A stretch of DNA of 64,000 nt. Origin: Galaxea fascicularis. Taxonomy: Eukaryota; Cnidaria; Anthozoa; Scleractinia; Euphylliidae. Location of the stretch: assembly GCA_948470475.1 (NCBI GenBank), contig OX419336.1:7598171-7662170 (forward strand). The letters run 5' to 3'. The notes below the pieces were generated by a model that was not told the origin of the DNA, searched no databases, and saw nothing but the letters and a program-made list of their open reading frames with translations. The translations under genes were made by a program, and so were the position numbers. Below are positions 22,305 to 34,273 of this stretch, piece by piece. The first letter of the stretch is position 1; every line of letters begins with the position of its first letter.

Positions 22305-25128
22305 TAAGTAGAGAAATGTTGTACGTGTAACTTAGACGTTGAAAGGATCGTGAATGGAATTTGTTACGAGATTGAACGAATGTGTCCGTGAAGTGTGAAT
22401 AAAGCACCAGAAAGAATACAGTCCTGAGTGTTGAACCAGCGAGCGCGGCGATTTTCCAACCGCTGAGGAAAATTCTGCAAACGTGACGGGAACCCATTAC
22501 CAGGAGCGTACAACTCCCATACTAAGCCTGTGTCGCGGCATTTTTACAGACTCATTTACTTTTAGACTATCTTTTCCCGCGGAAAAGGAAGTTCCGGTAC
22601 ACGTGATACAGCATCATTATCCCCTTTCTTTTGAACTGATCTTCGCAGATAATCTTTAGAACAAAAGAAAGGTCGAGAGAAAGTTTCACAGGAAAGAAGG
22701 GGGATAATTGAGCATTGTGATTGGTCATACGGGCTCCTGCGGGAGTCCAATATTCGCGGCAAATTCAATTTAAAAATAGATCGGTCTGTGAAAACACCAT
22801 AACAGGAATATAGGGCAGTTGAACGCTCCTAGTGATAGGCTCCTGGAAGTGATTATTAATAAAATGGTATTTCCCTCTCTAGACTCTCCTCCTAGGTGTT
22901 TTTATATTTAGATATACTTTTGCTAACCCAGGCAAGTAATCCCTCTTCTCCTCAGTAAGGAAAAATTAAGCAATGGTCACTCTTAAGGGTTAGAGGATTA
23001 CCTTCGCGTGACGTATATTTCGAATTTTCTTCAGTGGTTTCTTTCTTCTGTTTCAAATCAGTTTAATAGTCTGGTCAGCCTGCGATTATATGGAAGGTAT
23101 TCGTATTCGTAGGCTAGGATCTGGAACACAAGAAAAGAGAAGGTTCAAACATCCAAAAGTTCATAGCTTTTTATGTTTTCTTGTCCTATTTTGTGTCGCG
23201 TGAACGCGTACTTTCGACGTTTTATGATCTGTTTTTGCTCGTCAAGGGTCGTTCCGGTGTGGTGGTTGTATTATTCACTGCTAAACGCTCTTCTGAAAAC
23301 GCTTTAATTTTAGTTGTTTGCTTTTTTTGTTTGAACTTTATTTGTGGTGATATCTCACAGAAATGTTTGAATACTTCCGGGATGTAAGTTGTGTGTACAT
23401 AGGTAAAAAGGCCAATTAGAGACAAAATGCAAACCCAAATATAATTCATAATTGCAATTACCATTGCATCAGGCAGGTGGTATTTCGTGTTCCATAATCA
23501 AGCGTGTACTTATAAAGCGAATTATTTGCACTCTTTTCACGTTAAGGGCGCCGGTAAAGCCGCCTATAAGAATACCAAGTTGATGGCTTAGAAAAACAAA
23601 CTGAAGTAGAAACTGAATTCAACACGATAAACCAAACTTGCCGCTTCCTCTCAAAATTACTTTGTAAAAACGTCATCTGACTGCTTACTTGAAAATTAAT
23701 TGCTGTCACACTTACAAGACGGATTGAGTTTTTCGTATTTGACGTATCATGGGGCATAGCAAACCCGCTAAATATTCTAGAATTGTTTTAGCATCTTGAC
23801 ACCATTTTAGCATATGAAAAATATTGAATTCACTGTACTTGTAACCTTGGTTGTCATTTACCAGCCTCCGATATAGCAAAACATGAATATACGTTAACGT
23901 GTAGACGGTACAAAGTCTACAAACCTTTCCGTTTGACAGGCTTTGCAAGTTTCCATTATAACGATAGAGTGAATAACAGTGGAATACGTGTAGAGAGATG
24001 TTTACAATACATATCACAATCCGGGTTAGCTTTTAGTAATAAAGGACGCTACGTACCACCCGTTGTTTTTAACAACGACATCGTCCCACGCTTTTTTAAA
24101 ACGGTTTCGCAGTAACAACTCTTGGTCTGTAACGATCTCCTTTGCACCTCCTTCGCTACGTCTTCACATCTGATGTAGGGATGAATTTCTTTTATATGAC
24201 CATTCCGGGAAGAAGCGACCGAATAGAACTTTCCTGCACAGATTTCCGAGCTTCATAAATCCTCCGGGTCGACGCTGAATGAAAAGGTAACAGCAAAATT
24301 TTGCCTCTTTGTCTTCACAGATCTATTTGGCGGTACTCAAAACACCTTTTAGGAAATCGTGTTCATTGGCATGAATTCCTTCTGCCGGGAGCCATTAGTT
24401 ACTCTGGTCAAAACAGTAAACTGTCGTGTATGTTTACGAGTAAAATGCATTTGCAGTAGCCATCAATGCCTCATTACTTCTGTATTTTGACTATCTTAAG
24501 TAGTTTGCCATCAGACCGCAATCTCTCCGATTGGCTGCGACGCTGAGCATTTTGAACTGAGCTATAATCTTAAAGATAAAAGCAAGTTGTACGAAACATG
24601 TGGTCTAACTTATCGATCCATGTAGAGACAACTCTCGTCTTTCCTTGGAAGCAGAAAAATTAATTTGATGCAAAACTTGATTTATGGTCATGATTTACCC
24701 TTCGATCAGTGAAAAAAGGGATGGTGATGTTTATGGCGACTCGAAAACAGTAAATGTTTATAAAATAAGCCATTTGCTCTTATGTTTCACTTCACGTCAT
24801 TGCCGGTAAAGTGATTCAAAACAGGCCACTTTTTCATTTATAGTCATGTTCAATATTGGCACTAAATGATTAAAGTTTTTTTTTTATTTCTCAGTTTCTC
24901 CTGATAAATTCGTGGATTCCCTCCAATTTATTTGCATTTAATCGTAATTTCCCGCGAGGTGCACTTAAACCACTGACAAGTAACACAACCAGCTAACTGT
25001 ATGGGTAGCGTTCGCCTAAAATAAATAGCCACTTAACAGAAGATCAGATGCTGCTGAGAAACACTAGCTTGACTCCCACACAAGCCATAATCTGTTTCCA
25101 GGCTTTTCGTCACTTACTTGTTCATTCT
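22305..25128. other. Intergenic, no gene recognised
   Basis: The sequence is AT-rich with scattered short frames. At 23078-23117 a small inverted pair, AGCCTGCGA and TCGTAGGCTA, resembles the ends of the 53-bp hairpin at 12040, but without a flanking duplication. No RNA gene is seen. Confidence 0.4.
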
Positions 25129-25474
25129 ATAGGCCGTTTCGGAGTTGCGCAGGGAACTGGGGCGAGTTCCAAATTTGAAGTCATCGATAAATTGACACCA
25201 TCACATGAAAGATATCTTACAGTTGTCAGAAAACTGAATCATATTTTTAAGAGTTTATATGGTTTTGGGGGACGCAGCCTCAAATTTAGAGACGTTTGTA
25301 TGGATTTTGAACGATGTTTTCAAGTCCATAACTTGGTCTCTGTCCAACCTAAAAGAATCAAACTTGGTCAAACGACCAACCTCAACGGTATCTTTCATGC
25401 GATGGTGTCAATTTATCGATTACATCAAATTTGAAACTCGCCCCAGTTCCTTTCGCAACTACGAAACGGCCTAT
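25129..25474. mobile_element. MITE with ATAGGCC terminus (copy 1)
   Basis: The left arm begins ATAGGCCGTTTCGGAGTTGC and continues through GGAACTGGGGCGAGTT and ATCGATAAATTGACACCAT. The right arm is its reverse complement with few mismatches and ends GGCCTAT. Two overlapping frames, including one of 128 codons, run across the arms and are artefacts. The terminus matches the elements at 30002 and 46115. Confidence 0.75.
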
Positions 25475-25595
25475 TATTTCAAACTATTCCAGATCGCACA
25501 GCATGATATTTGACACAGTATGTATGCGATGTCGGCTTATTTGCGGGTTGTGTTGAATGATTTTCAGATGCCAAATTTAAACAACTTTTTCCGCA

Positions 25596-25745
25596 ATAGA
25601 TAGTTTTCACATGACGTCACGGTGGTCATGTTGGTGCACAAGGCTAACCCTCTGGGAATTGAACTTCATTTTTACGCAAAAATACTTTCTTTTGTCTCGA
25701 TTGAACCAATATGGCCGCTGGTCACGTGACTGAAAACGATCTATA
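25596..25745. mobile_element. Small TIR element with TGACGTCAC arm
   Basis: AGTTTTCACATGACGTCAC on the left faces GTCACGTGACTGAAAACGAT on the right. CATGTTGG and CCAATATGG form a second inverted pair inside. The element is about 150 bp and its exact ends are uncertain. Confidence 0.55.
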
Positions 25746-26257
25746 ATAATCCACCTCACGAGCCCATTACCCACCTGCGCTCACAACCTTCGGTAACTGT
25801 TGAGGCAGTTTATATTTTTGCGTCCCATTCCTAGCCGTACATAATAAACGGATCAGTACTTGCACTGATTAATGAAACATTTTTCTCATGCCTAACCTCG
25901 TCTTGGCAATCGTAGTGGCGGACTCACTTAAATCTTACTACTAAAATTAGTTTGTCTTGTAGAAAAGCGAACCTGGTGAGACAATGAATGTTTCGTTCAT
26001 GTTCTAGTTTATAATGAAAGCAGCTCCTTATATATACCAAGAGTCTCCTATTAAGGCTCTTGTATACAGTACACTCATTGCCAATCGTGCAGAAGGCAAC
26101 GAATAACCGCCGGCGTGGCATAATACAAAATTTACCATTACATCCAGGGACTTTAGCTCGTAACCAGAGTTGATGGACTTGCATATGCCGCCGGATTGAA
26201 ACTATGAATAAAATAATTCAACTATAAACAAACCAAAAATCCTACAAATTGAAATCA

Positions 26258-26418
26258 ATTCTTGGGTTGCACCGTCACGCAATTAAAAAATAATTCGAAA
26301 ACCATTCAGTGAATAAGCTCAAGAAATTATAATGTTATAGGAGATTAATAATTAAGACACTTCTCCAAGTTTCAGGTCTGTACGTTTTCCCAATCTTCAA
26401 ATATTAGTCGAAATATTT

Positions 26419-26468
<50 letters not shown>

Positions 26469-26801
26469 AAGGAACACCAACATGGCGGCCGTAAAATAGT
26501 GTAAACATCTGGAACTTACTTTGGCTATCTAGGCCGCTGATTATCTGAACTGATCAAGCACACATTTAAATAAGCCCTTTTCCTAATACTTCAACTTCTT
26601 AAAAGGCTAAATATCCCGAAATAAGTATATATTTTTCGATAAAAACGTTCATAGCTTTATGTCACGCACCGCCACAACTCTGAAATTTAAAATGTGCCTG
26701 TTTTTAGACGAAGCATGTTCTTGAGCTGAAAGTTGTTAGACAGACATAAATTTATCCTCTCTCATGCCTGATAAAGACAACAACTTTGGTGGGTCTTTAG
26801 T

Positions 26802-26843
<42 letters not shown>

Positions 26844-26844
26844 T
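26258..26844. mobile_element. TIR element, TTCTTGGGTTGCAC ends
   Basis: ATTCTTGGGTTGCAC at 26258 is mirrored by GTGCAACCCAAGAAT at 26830-26844, with TCACG/CGTCAC continuing the similarity. The 587-bp interior is non-coding and includes a separate palindrome at 26447-26489. No clear target duplication was found. Confidence 0.6.
26447..26489. repeat. 43-bp palindrome GCCGCCATGTTGGTGT
   Basis: GCCGCCATGTTGGTGT and its exact reverse complement are separated by 11 bases. It lies in the middle of the 26258-26844 element and could form a 16-bp stem. Confidence 0.7.
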
Positions 26845-29800
26845 ATGGTGTTCACAGAGAATAAAACCAAACACTTAGAACTCCCAAAAGCCACCCAGAC
26901 AGCGGCCATTTGGTCCCACCGTTACTACTAAAAGGTCTAAGTTGATATGAAGAGGGGAAAAAATGTCTGTGATATCTTCTGCGTTACAGCGGTTTTCCAT
27001 TATCTTAACTTCTCTCACCTGAGGTCTGGCTAACCGAATGGAAACTGAAACTTCCTGGAATCGGTGGAATATGTGGAATGGAAACGAAGAAATAATTTTA
27101 GCTGTTGTTAACCCACGAGGAGCATGTGTACCGAGTTTCTGTCTCCTCTTTGTCAAATCATGTGCTAAGAGGAGGAAATTAATACAAAGTTTACTTTATT
27201 GGAAAAAACTAAGACGACTGGTGGAAAATCTTATTTAATTTACCGGCAGAACATTCATTGTTAGTATGGTTTTTTTTATGGTGTATTTATATGCTATATA
27301 CTTGATCAGTTTAAACTTGAAATGATGAAGTGAGATTTTTTTTAACTTGAGACGATGCAAAAATACAGTTTCGTAGTGTATTTTTCTTGCTTTCGATCTA
27401 AGAGTCTCCTCGCGTTATTAATATGTTGACCTCTGGATCGATAATTTATTCACAGACACCCGCAACTGTTAAGTTATCAAAGCGGAGCAAATAAGATTTG
27501 GCTGTTAATGCAATGAAGAGCCTCAGTGACAGCTGATAGCAACTTCCTAAACAAAAGACACCATCTGGAGGAAACGGGCGCAGTATTGCAACGATTTGAT
27601 TTTCAGTTTTGTGCAATAACTCCGTTGCAAGTCAACTGGGAGTTAATTAACGTTTGGCCTACTCATGGCCAACTCAAAACTGAAAGCCTTATTGAGTTAG
27701 GTTGGCCGGCCGTCAGTGGCTCTCTGAGTCAAACATGTTCTTGGTTCTTTCAGTTTTCTCAAAATGCGTGACGCCGCGTCAACTCCGGCTTCCATTTCCG
27801 CAGTTTTGTGATAGAGTTAAGTGAATAAAAGCAAATTGTGCTTTTTACTAAAATAGTTATCTTTAATTTATTTGCTTTTTTATGCACTTCTTATGTTTTC
27901 GATTTTTTCAGGTACGCACGTGCGTACCGCGGGTACAGTTAGCTACGCCCCTGATTATGCCAAAATTTTCGGAAATTCCGGTCGGAAAGAAAATTGAACG
28001 CGTCGGTCCGAGTGGAAATTTTCAGCTCAAAGTGGTCCACCTCCAAAGGTGGTCCTCTTTGACCAGTTGGTCCGGTCCAACCGAAAATTACCGTTCCATT
28101 TTCAGAAATTCTCGTTTGTAGTCCCGCTCCTCGTGTACAAGGTGCTAAAATGGAGGATGATTTGTTCGAGTACAGAATTAGCTTCAGACACAAGACTCGT
28201 GAACGTGATTCACGTTATGACAATTGTTCACAAGGCTCAGGTACAAAATTTTATCTTCTTTTAGTGAAATGTTATCATTTCTGGCTTTTATTAGTTTTTA
28301 AAGATAGATAAAATTAATGACTTTTTCGAACGATTTATATTGTATTTCACTGTTTTCTTGCGTTTTATTTTTGTGACAGTTAATAGCTTTGCCCAACTAC
28401 TCTGTTTAGCTGTTTAGATTCCGAACTGGGAACTCGTCTTCCTCTTCAAACAAGTCAGATACCTGAGATACCACTTGAGAATTGACATCGTCAAAAAGCA
28501 ACGCTTGGTCTGCAATGATGGTGGGAGAGAGAACGTGAGAGAATGGGGACGACTCTATTGATCGAACCGTTTGGTTCGGATGCCGTTCTATTTTAATTTA
28601 CCCTGGTTGGTCCCACCGGTCTCTAACCGGTCGGTCTGGTGTAATGGAAAGGACCCCCGTTTTTATTTAACGTCTCGGACGTAAAATGCGTTTTTTCATG
28701 TTACGAGTTTGTTTATCAAGCGTGGGAATGGGCAACTATTCTGATTGGCCAGTTTCGAAAGCAGTCTATTTGGAAGAAACAGCCGGCAGAAGTAGCGGAT
28801 GAGGAGGAGATGGATTCGACACCGACTTTGAGGACGTGAGTAAGCCGTATTTACTACGCACCGAAAACAACATTTGAACGGATCGCACCATATAAACAAT
28901 AATCTGACCAACTGTAACTTGTTTTGTCGTTTATTTATGCATGCCGGTATCTCAGCTTAAAGACGAATAAATCTATGTTTCCTTTGAATTTGCTGTTTTT
29001 GAAAAATTTTGTTTGGCAAAACACTTGGCTATAAGCCGAGGACCCTTCTCTAGGTCACATTTTAGAGATTTTGGTCTTGTGAAAAATCGCTCGGCTTATA
29101 GACGGTAGCTTGAGAATTATCACCGGGTGATTACCCCTTTGTACCTGCCATTGATTTTTCCAGTGTCATACACTATTGTTTTGCGTTGCGTGGTTTGTTT
29201 AGGTTGTCAGGTTAGCCGGTACAATACACCAAAGCTAATTCAATCTGACGAAAGATTGTATCGTGGCCGCGATAGTTCCTCGCTGTCTGAAATAGCAGTA
29301 CTAGTGGATTCGAAACTGAAAATAGAGGGGAGGGGATGACGAGGTACGCTTCTGAAGTTGCTTTTTCCATTGTTTTCAGTAGTCTTCTTTTGGTTTTGTT
29401 AATATTCTTTGTATGCATTATTAATAATTTATAGCATCTGTAAAAGAATAAGGATAGCTGAGGACACATCCATGCAACATGCTCATCTTATGACTAAACG
29501 CAAGTAAGACAAACCAAAGCTGCAAAATTAAATAAAGTAAAATGAAAATGAAAAAAAAAATTAAAATACACGTACAATCTGTGAACTTAAACGAATGTTA
29601 AACTGTGTTGATTAACTAAACTTAAGTTACCCCCAATATTCTTGCGAGCAGTTTTGGCCTCTGATATATGAAAGCCGTGAATGGTTATTGTCGCTAGTTT
29701 ACATAAGTAAAGACCAAACCGAGTCCCAATGCAGGGTATCTCACTCAGGAATGCGCGAAGTAAAGCTGAAGTCGTTCATCAGGTGCTATTTAATTAATAA

Positions 29801-30001
29801 AGCAGCTAAGTGAGAGGTACCTGGCCGTTGTACTGATGAACTTATGCCACAGTCAGCCCAGGGCCTGGAAGGTCGGAAAGCCGTTGAAGGCGCTAGTTGC
29901 TGTTTGATTTCCTTGGGAAGGGATATACTCGTGCGCCCAAAATTGCAGACCACCAACACGCGTGTGAAATTTTAGTAGACTGGGACCTAAGAACGAATTG
30001 C
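26845..30001. other. Intergenic, no gene recognised
   Basis: A perfect 12-bp inverted pair CTATAAGCCGAG / CTCGGCTTATAG lies at 29029-29040 and 29090-29101. Around 28030-28080 and 28560-28640 there are degenerate TGGTCC/GGTCC repeats. No frame resembles a protein family. The missing first DOCK exon may lie in this or the next gap. Confidence 0.4.
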
Positions 30002-30180
30002 CAATAGGCCATTTCCGTGTTCATGTCTGCCTCCTCTTCATAGCGAGTCTAAGTGCGAAGTTTTTGTTATGAAAATTAGTTTTCATTCATATGTAAAGTA
30101 GAACTAATTACCATCACAAAAACTTCGCACTTAGACTCGCATTGAAGAGGAGGCAGACATGAACTCGGAAATGCCTATTG
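30002..30180. mobile_element. MITE with ATAGGCC terminus (copy 2)
   Basis: CAATAGGCCATTTCCGTGTT, then CATGTCTGCCTCCTCTTCA and CGAGTCTAAGTGCGAAG, are mirrored by the right arm ending GCCTATTG. The arms are about 70 bp and nearly identical, with a loop of about 40 bp. The terminus resembles those at 25129 and 46115. Confidence 0.8.
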
Positions 30181-30739
30181 ATCTCATCGGTTTACTGTCT
30201 GTCTCCATCATTTGATTGGTTAGCACTCGTTCACAGGGATGGAAAGGACATTTTGAGCCCACGATGGAGTGAGCACTCAAACCAAACCATGGTGTAACTG
30301 CCCAGCGGTATATCTTCGAAGTCATTTTGAGACATGAGAACGAGTGCTAACCCATTATTTAATTAACTTAGTGAAATACCTTACTTCAAACTTTGACGTG
30401 TAAACTTTGTAGCCCTCTAATCAGTTCACGTTTTGCAGCTTACAAAGAAAAGTAACTCATGGACAGCTTTCGTCGAGAATTACCGGAATAAATTTCCCCG
30501 GACACAATTACCTAACTTTTCATATACTCAAATGCACCGAACCTAATTCATTCAATTAAGTAGATGAAAAGATCGATCGACGTTTGAATCAATTAAGTTC
30601 GACATATCTACCCTTTTAAAATCCCTTAATCCTTAATCCCCACGGTATTAACGAGCGCTTTTCATTCAACAAATGTATTCCTATTTTTCACTTACGCGTT
30701 CCCATGTTACCACCAATAGCATAGCTCCTACTCCACTAT

Positions 30740-30845
30740 AAAAACTACACAAGGGCTAACCGTCGAAACGTCGGCTTTTAGAATCCCTGTACAGTGGTCA
30801 ATTTATACTATCAACTCTATTGATAATACCAAATTTTTGTATATC
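30740..30845 (+). repeat. Penelope-like element 3' tail remnant
   Basis: GGGCTAACCGTCGAAACGTC is followed by CAGTGGTCAATTTA, ATCAACTCTATTGATAA and CAAATTTTTGTAT. The same tail recurs at 62392-62455 and, inverted, at 62311-62365. CGAAACGTC resembles the 3' half of hammerhead ribozyme cores known in Penelope-like elements; the CUGAUGA half is missing. The family link is inference. Confidence 0.4.
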
Positions 30846-33800
30846 TAATTTGGGTCGACCCAAGAATTATGTTCGAGTGGTCTACATGGGAAGTTCAACT
30901 GGGGAGCGACTTTGGTTCGGACGTCGAACTTTTCATGTGCCGAACCAGATGCATAAATTATGTTAACGTATTTTTCAGTGTAACAGCGCTTATGATTGGC
31001 TGTATAATGATATTTCATGCGTGAAAAGAGAACTCACAGAAGCATGACGACCGTTGACCGCGTTCTTGACGGCTCAAAACGGTCTACTTCCAACTAGCAC
31101 TAACGCTATATATCTGTTTTGAAATTCATGTTGTGTATTTGCATTTCAATATGATCGCGATTTCCTTGAACATAAAGCGAAAACAACAAAGACAGCTTTT
31201 CCGACCTGACCTTGTACGTGACTCAATATGTTTTTTTCAAGCCAAATGGAAGGGTGCGTCATTTCAAAATAATTTTATCGGTTCATTTTCGTATTTTAAG
31301 CGGTGCAAATGGTATTTCTTGACGCCTCGAATTGAGTTCGGTATATGAAAAGTTCGGCATTCGAATCAAACAGTCGAACTTAATAGTTTGGGTCGGTCCA
31401 AATAGGGATTTAAAGTTCGGTACATGAAAAGTTCGACGTTTGAACTCACAGGGCCTTAGGAACATACAAATGTAAGTAAAAGATTGGAAATTAAAAAGCA
31501 AAGAGAATTTTGAGTTTTCATAACTAACCGCATTCAATTTAACCCGTTAAACGCTAAAATTTCCCCTGTTCACTTACCAGGTTATTTCCTGCTGGTGCGA
31601 CGCAGATGGGACATTAATCTCCGTCTATTCCTAAGTTGACATTGAAGCATCAAGTTTGAATAAAAAAAAAGTTTCTCGGAGGACTCAGACTTGACAACTC
31701 ACAAGCTAACCGGATAAAGGAGACAGCAGGTTATTTGCATGAAGTTCGCTTCACCGTCGTGCGTGCCGGGTCAAGTAGTTGATTTCTGCTCCACATATCT
31801 CCAACTGACCGTCAGCAGTCCCGCTAAGACTGGGCAAATTTGCCTTTCATATGATTCCACATCAATAAACCATACGGAAGTTTCAAATATTTGATGCCAC
31901 TAATCAAACATAGGTCCTTCACGATTCCACGATTGAGGCCCGCAACGTGGGTGAGTAAACAGGTCAGCTGCTATGCAGTTTGTTAACGAGCTTTATGTCT
32001 GTTATGACTACCAAAGTGATGTCTATATTGTAGTTGACTATAGAAAAAATATATTAACAATTTTTCGGCGGTCTTTGATAAACACTTTATCATATCAATT
32101 TTTTTGCACAGACTTCTTTTGAGATCCGTAATGTTGTAAGAACATGTCATCTCAGTCGACAAGCGTTGTCGTTTATTTGCAGAAGATGACATCCTAAAGA
32201 TAAATTGTCAGATGACCACACTATGCAATTTAAAAAAGTCTTGGCTGAATTGTTTTGAATTTATCTTGAATCACGAGGCAGGAAATTTTTGACAAAAGCA
32301 AATTGATAGTTTTCTTGCTGAGAAATAGTTACTTCCCGCTTGCTGGGCAAAAATAGGTTTTCATATTACGATCAACACGCAACACAAAACTATGGGAAAG
32401 AAACCAGTTTTGAACTTACATCATTCGTAAAATTGTTTGCGTTTTTCTAGTATGACATACGTTTTATAGAATTTCAGATCGGTCACTGAGCGTTTATTGA
32501 AAAACAATGTGCTACTGATTACCTGTAATACTGGTTTTCTAAGTAGTTTACTCCAAGATTTCGCTGCAACAGTAGGTGACCATTGTTTTCAATTACAATG
32601 GAACAAAAGATGTCTTCTTTGAGCTGAGACAAAAACAGGACTTTGCATGGTGAACCTAACCATCACGCGACGGTGGTTTCTCTCCAAGAAATTTCTTGCA
32701 TGTCATTAATAAAATGACCAATCAATGAGAGAAAAGTTCCGTCGTCTATCTGTTGTTGTGAAAGAAAATTCATACAGAAAGAGTGACCGGAGTATAGCAT
32801 TACTGGCCGATCACTGGGAATCAGCTCTAGATTTTAATTTTTTTTTTCGGAGACAGTGGACCGAACAAAGAGCAATCACCGAAACTAATTTATTTGAAAA
32901 TATACCCATATATGGCAGGTGAATACATAATGCACATTTCAAAAGTCCCGGTCGAGGTGCACCACCTTAACTCAAATGTGTTGAAATACCTGTGATTATC
33001 AAAAAAAGTAGGGTTAGTTAAATAGTTCTATGTATATATTTTTCTCTGGTTTACTCATTTTCTCACTTTTTCTATAGATTTAGAACTCTTTTTAGCATTT
33101 GTGTCTATCAGTTCAGTTTTAGTCCGTCTTCTTGACCTTTTTGTTATTTCTTTTAGCTTTAGTCGTTTTGTCCCGCCTTGATTAGTTCAGTTTGTTGCTA
33201 TTTGCGGGACAAACTGTTGTTTTGTTGTAAAGAAATTGATGCCGGAAGCTGTTGTTGTTGTTGCTGAATTCCCTGGAGATTAGGAAATAATACTGTGTGG
33301 TTCTTAGAAGACTAGAAAGTTTAACCATTTGCAGATGTCATTCCAAACGCAGCACTTTGCCCTCAGTTATTTTTAGAAAGACCTTGAGCGTTGGTGCAGC
33401 CTTGGTTTGAACCCGCGACCTGCTGTATGGTAGTCCAATCAGCTCAATCAAATGATCCAATCGATCGGCTACCACAGAGATTTTTCCTTTTCGTTACTTG
33501 ATAAATATCCTACGACTTATTTTTTTATTTCCATTCTTCTTGTTATATTGTAAATCTTGGCTAAATTAACGAGTCTCTTAAAGTGCCTGTGAAGTAAAAA
33601 AAAAATTAAAAAGGCACTGGCAAATATTATATGATTATTAAAAAAAAGTCACAATTGGACCTTCCTTCTGCATGAATTTTTTTCTTTACCTTCGTCTTTG
33701 CGTGAATTTTTTTTCTTGGCATTTTCCCCTCACTTTTCTAATGGTCCTTCCCTAACTACATTCCTTTATTTATCAACCAACACCTTCACAGTTCAAGCGA

Positions 33801-34273
33801 AAGCAGCTGTCTTTAAAAAAAAAGGTATTTAAGTAACTTATCATCGCTTTTTGCGAATTTAAGCTTAATTTGGTAAATACTGCAAATTTCGGAGATATTC
33901 TCCTTTACTCTTTAGAGTCTGTGCTGTAAACCGCAGCCTCTGCACATATTGCATGCCTGTATCACCCTACATTCGGAATTATCATTGATGCCAGCGGTAT
34001 ACCACCCGGAAATTCCAATAAGCATCATGTGGGAGATGGCTGCATTGAGTAACGAAATCGTCATGTTTTGATCTTTACACCACAATACAACACAGAAAAG
34101 TAGCAACTCCAGTCCACAATGACTGTTTGGAAAGCGCTTAAGACTCCACAACTTGGAGTAGGTAGGGATAACGTATATTTTTGGCGTTAATAATCGCAAA
34201 TGCGAAGAGTTTTTGTGGTCCCATGTCACGTAGGTGTGTGTTTCCCTTGACACTTTCTCATTTTATTTTATAG
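30846..34273. other. Gap before the first recognised DOCK exon
   Basis: Segments 30846-30960 and 31325-31447 share AAGTTCG/CGAACTT motifs (AACTTTTCATGT, GTACATGAAAAGTTCG), probably the ends of a degraded foldback. A minus-strand tRNA-like stretch lies at 33393-33475 (GGTTCAAACC-type B box). No coding exon was recognised here. Confidence 0.4.

Noticed and set aside
25048..25434. 128-codon plus-strand frame
   Set aside because: It runs across the inverted arms of the 25129-25474 MITE and has no protein similarity I recognise.
28811..28840. ATG-containing stretch before a strong GTGAGT donor as the first DOCK exon
   Set aside because: One reading meets a stop before the donor and the other ends in the wrong phase for the 34274 exon.
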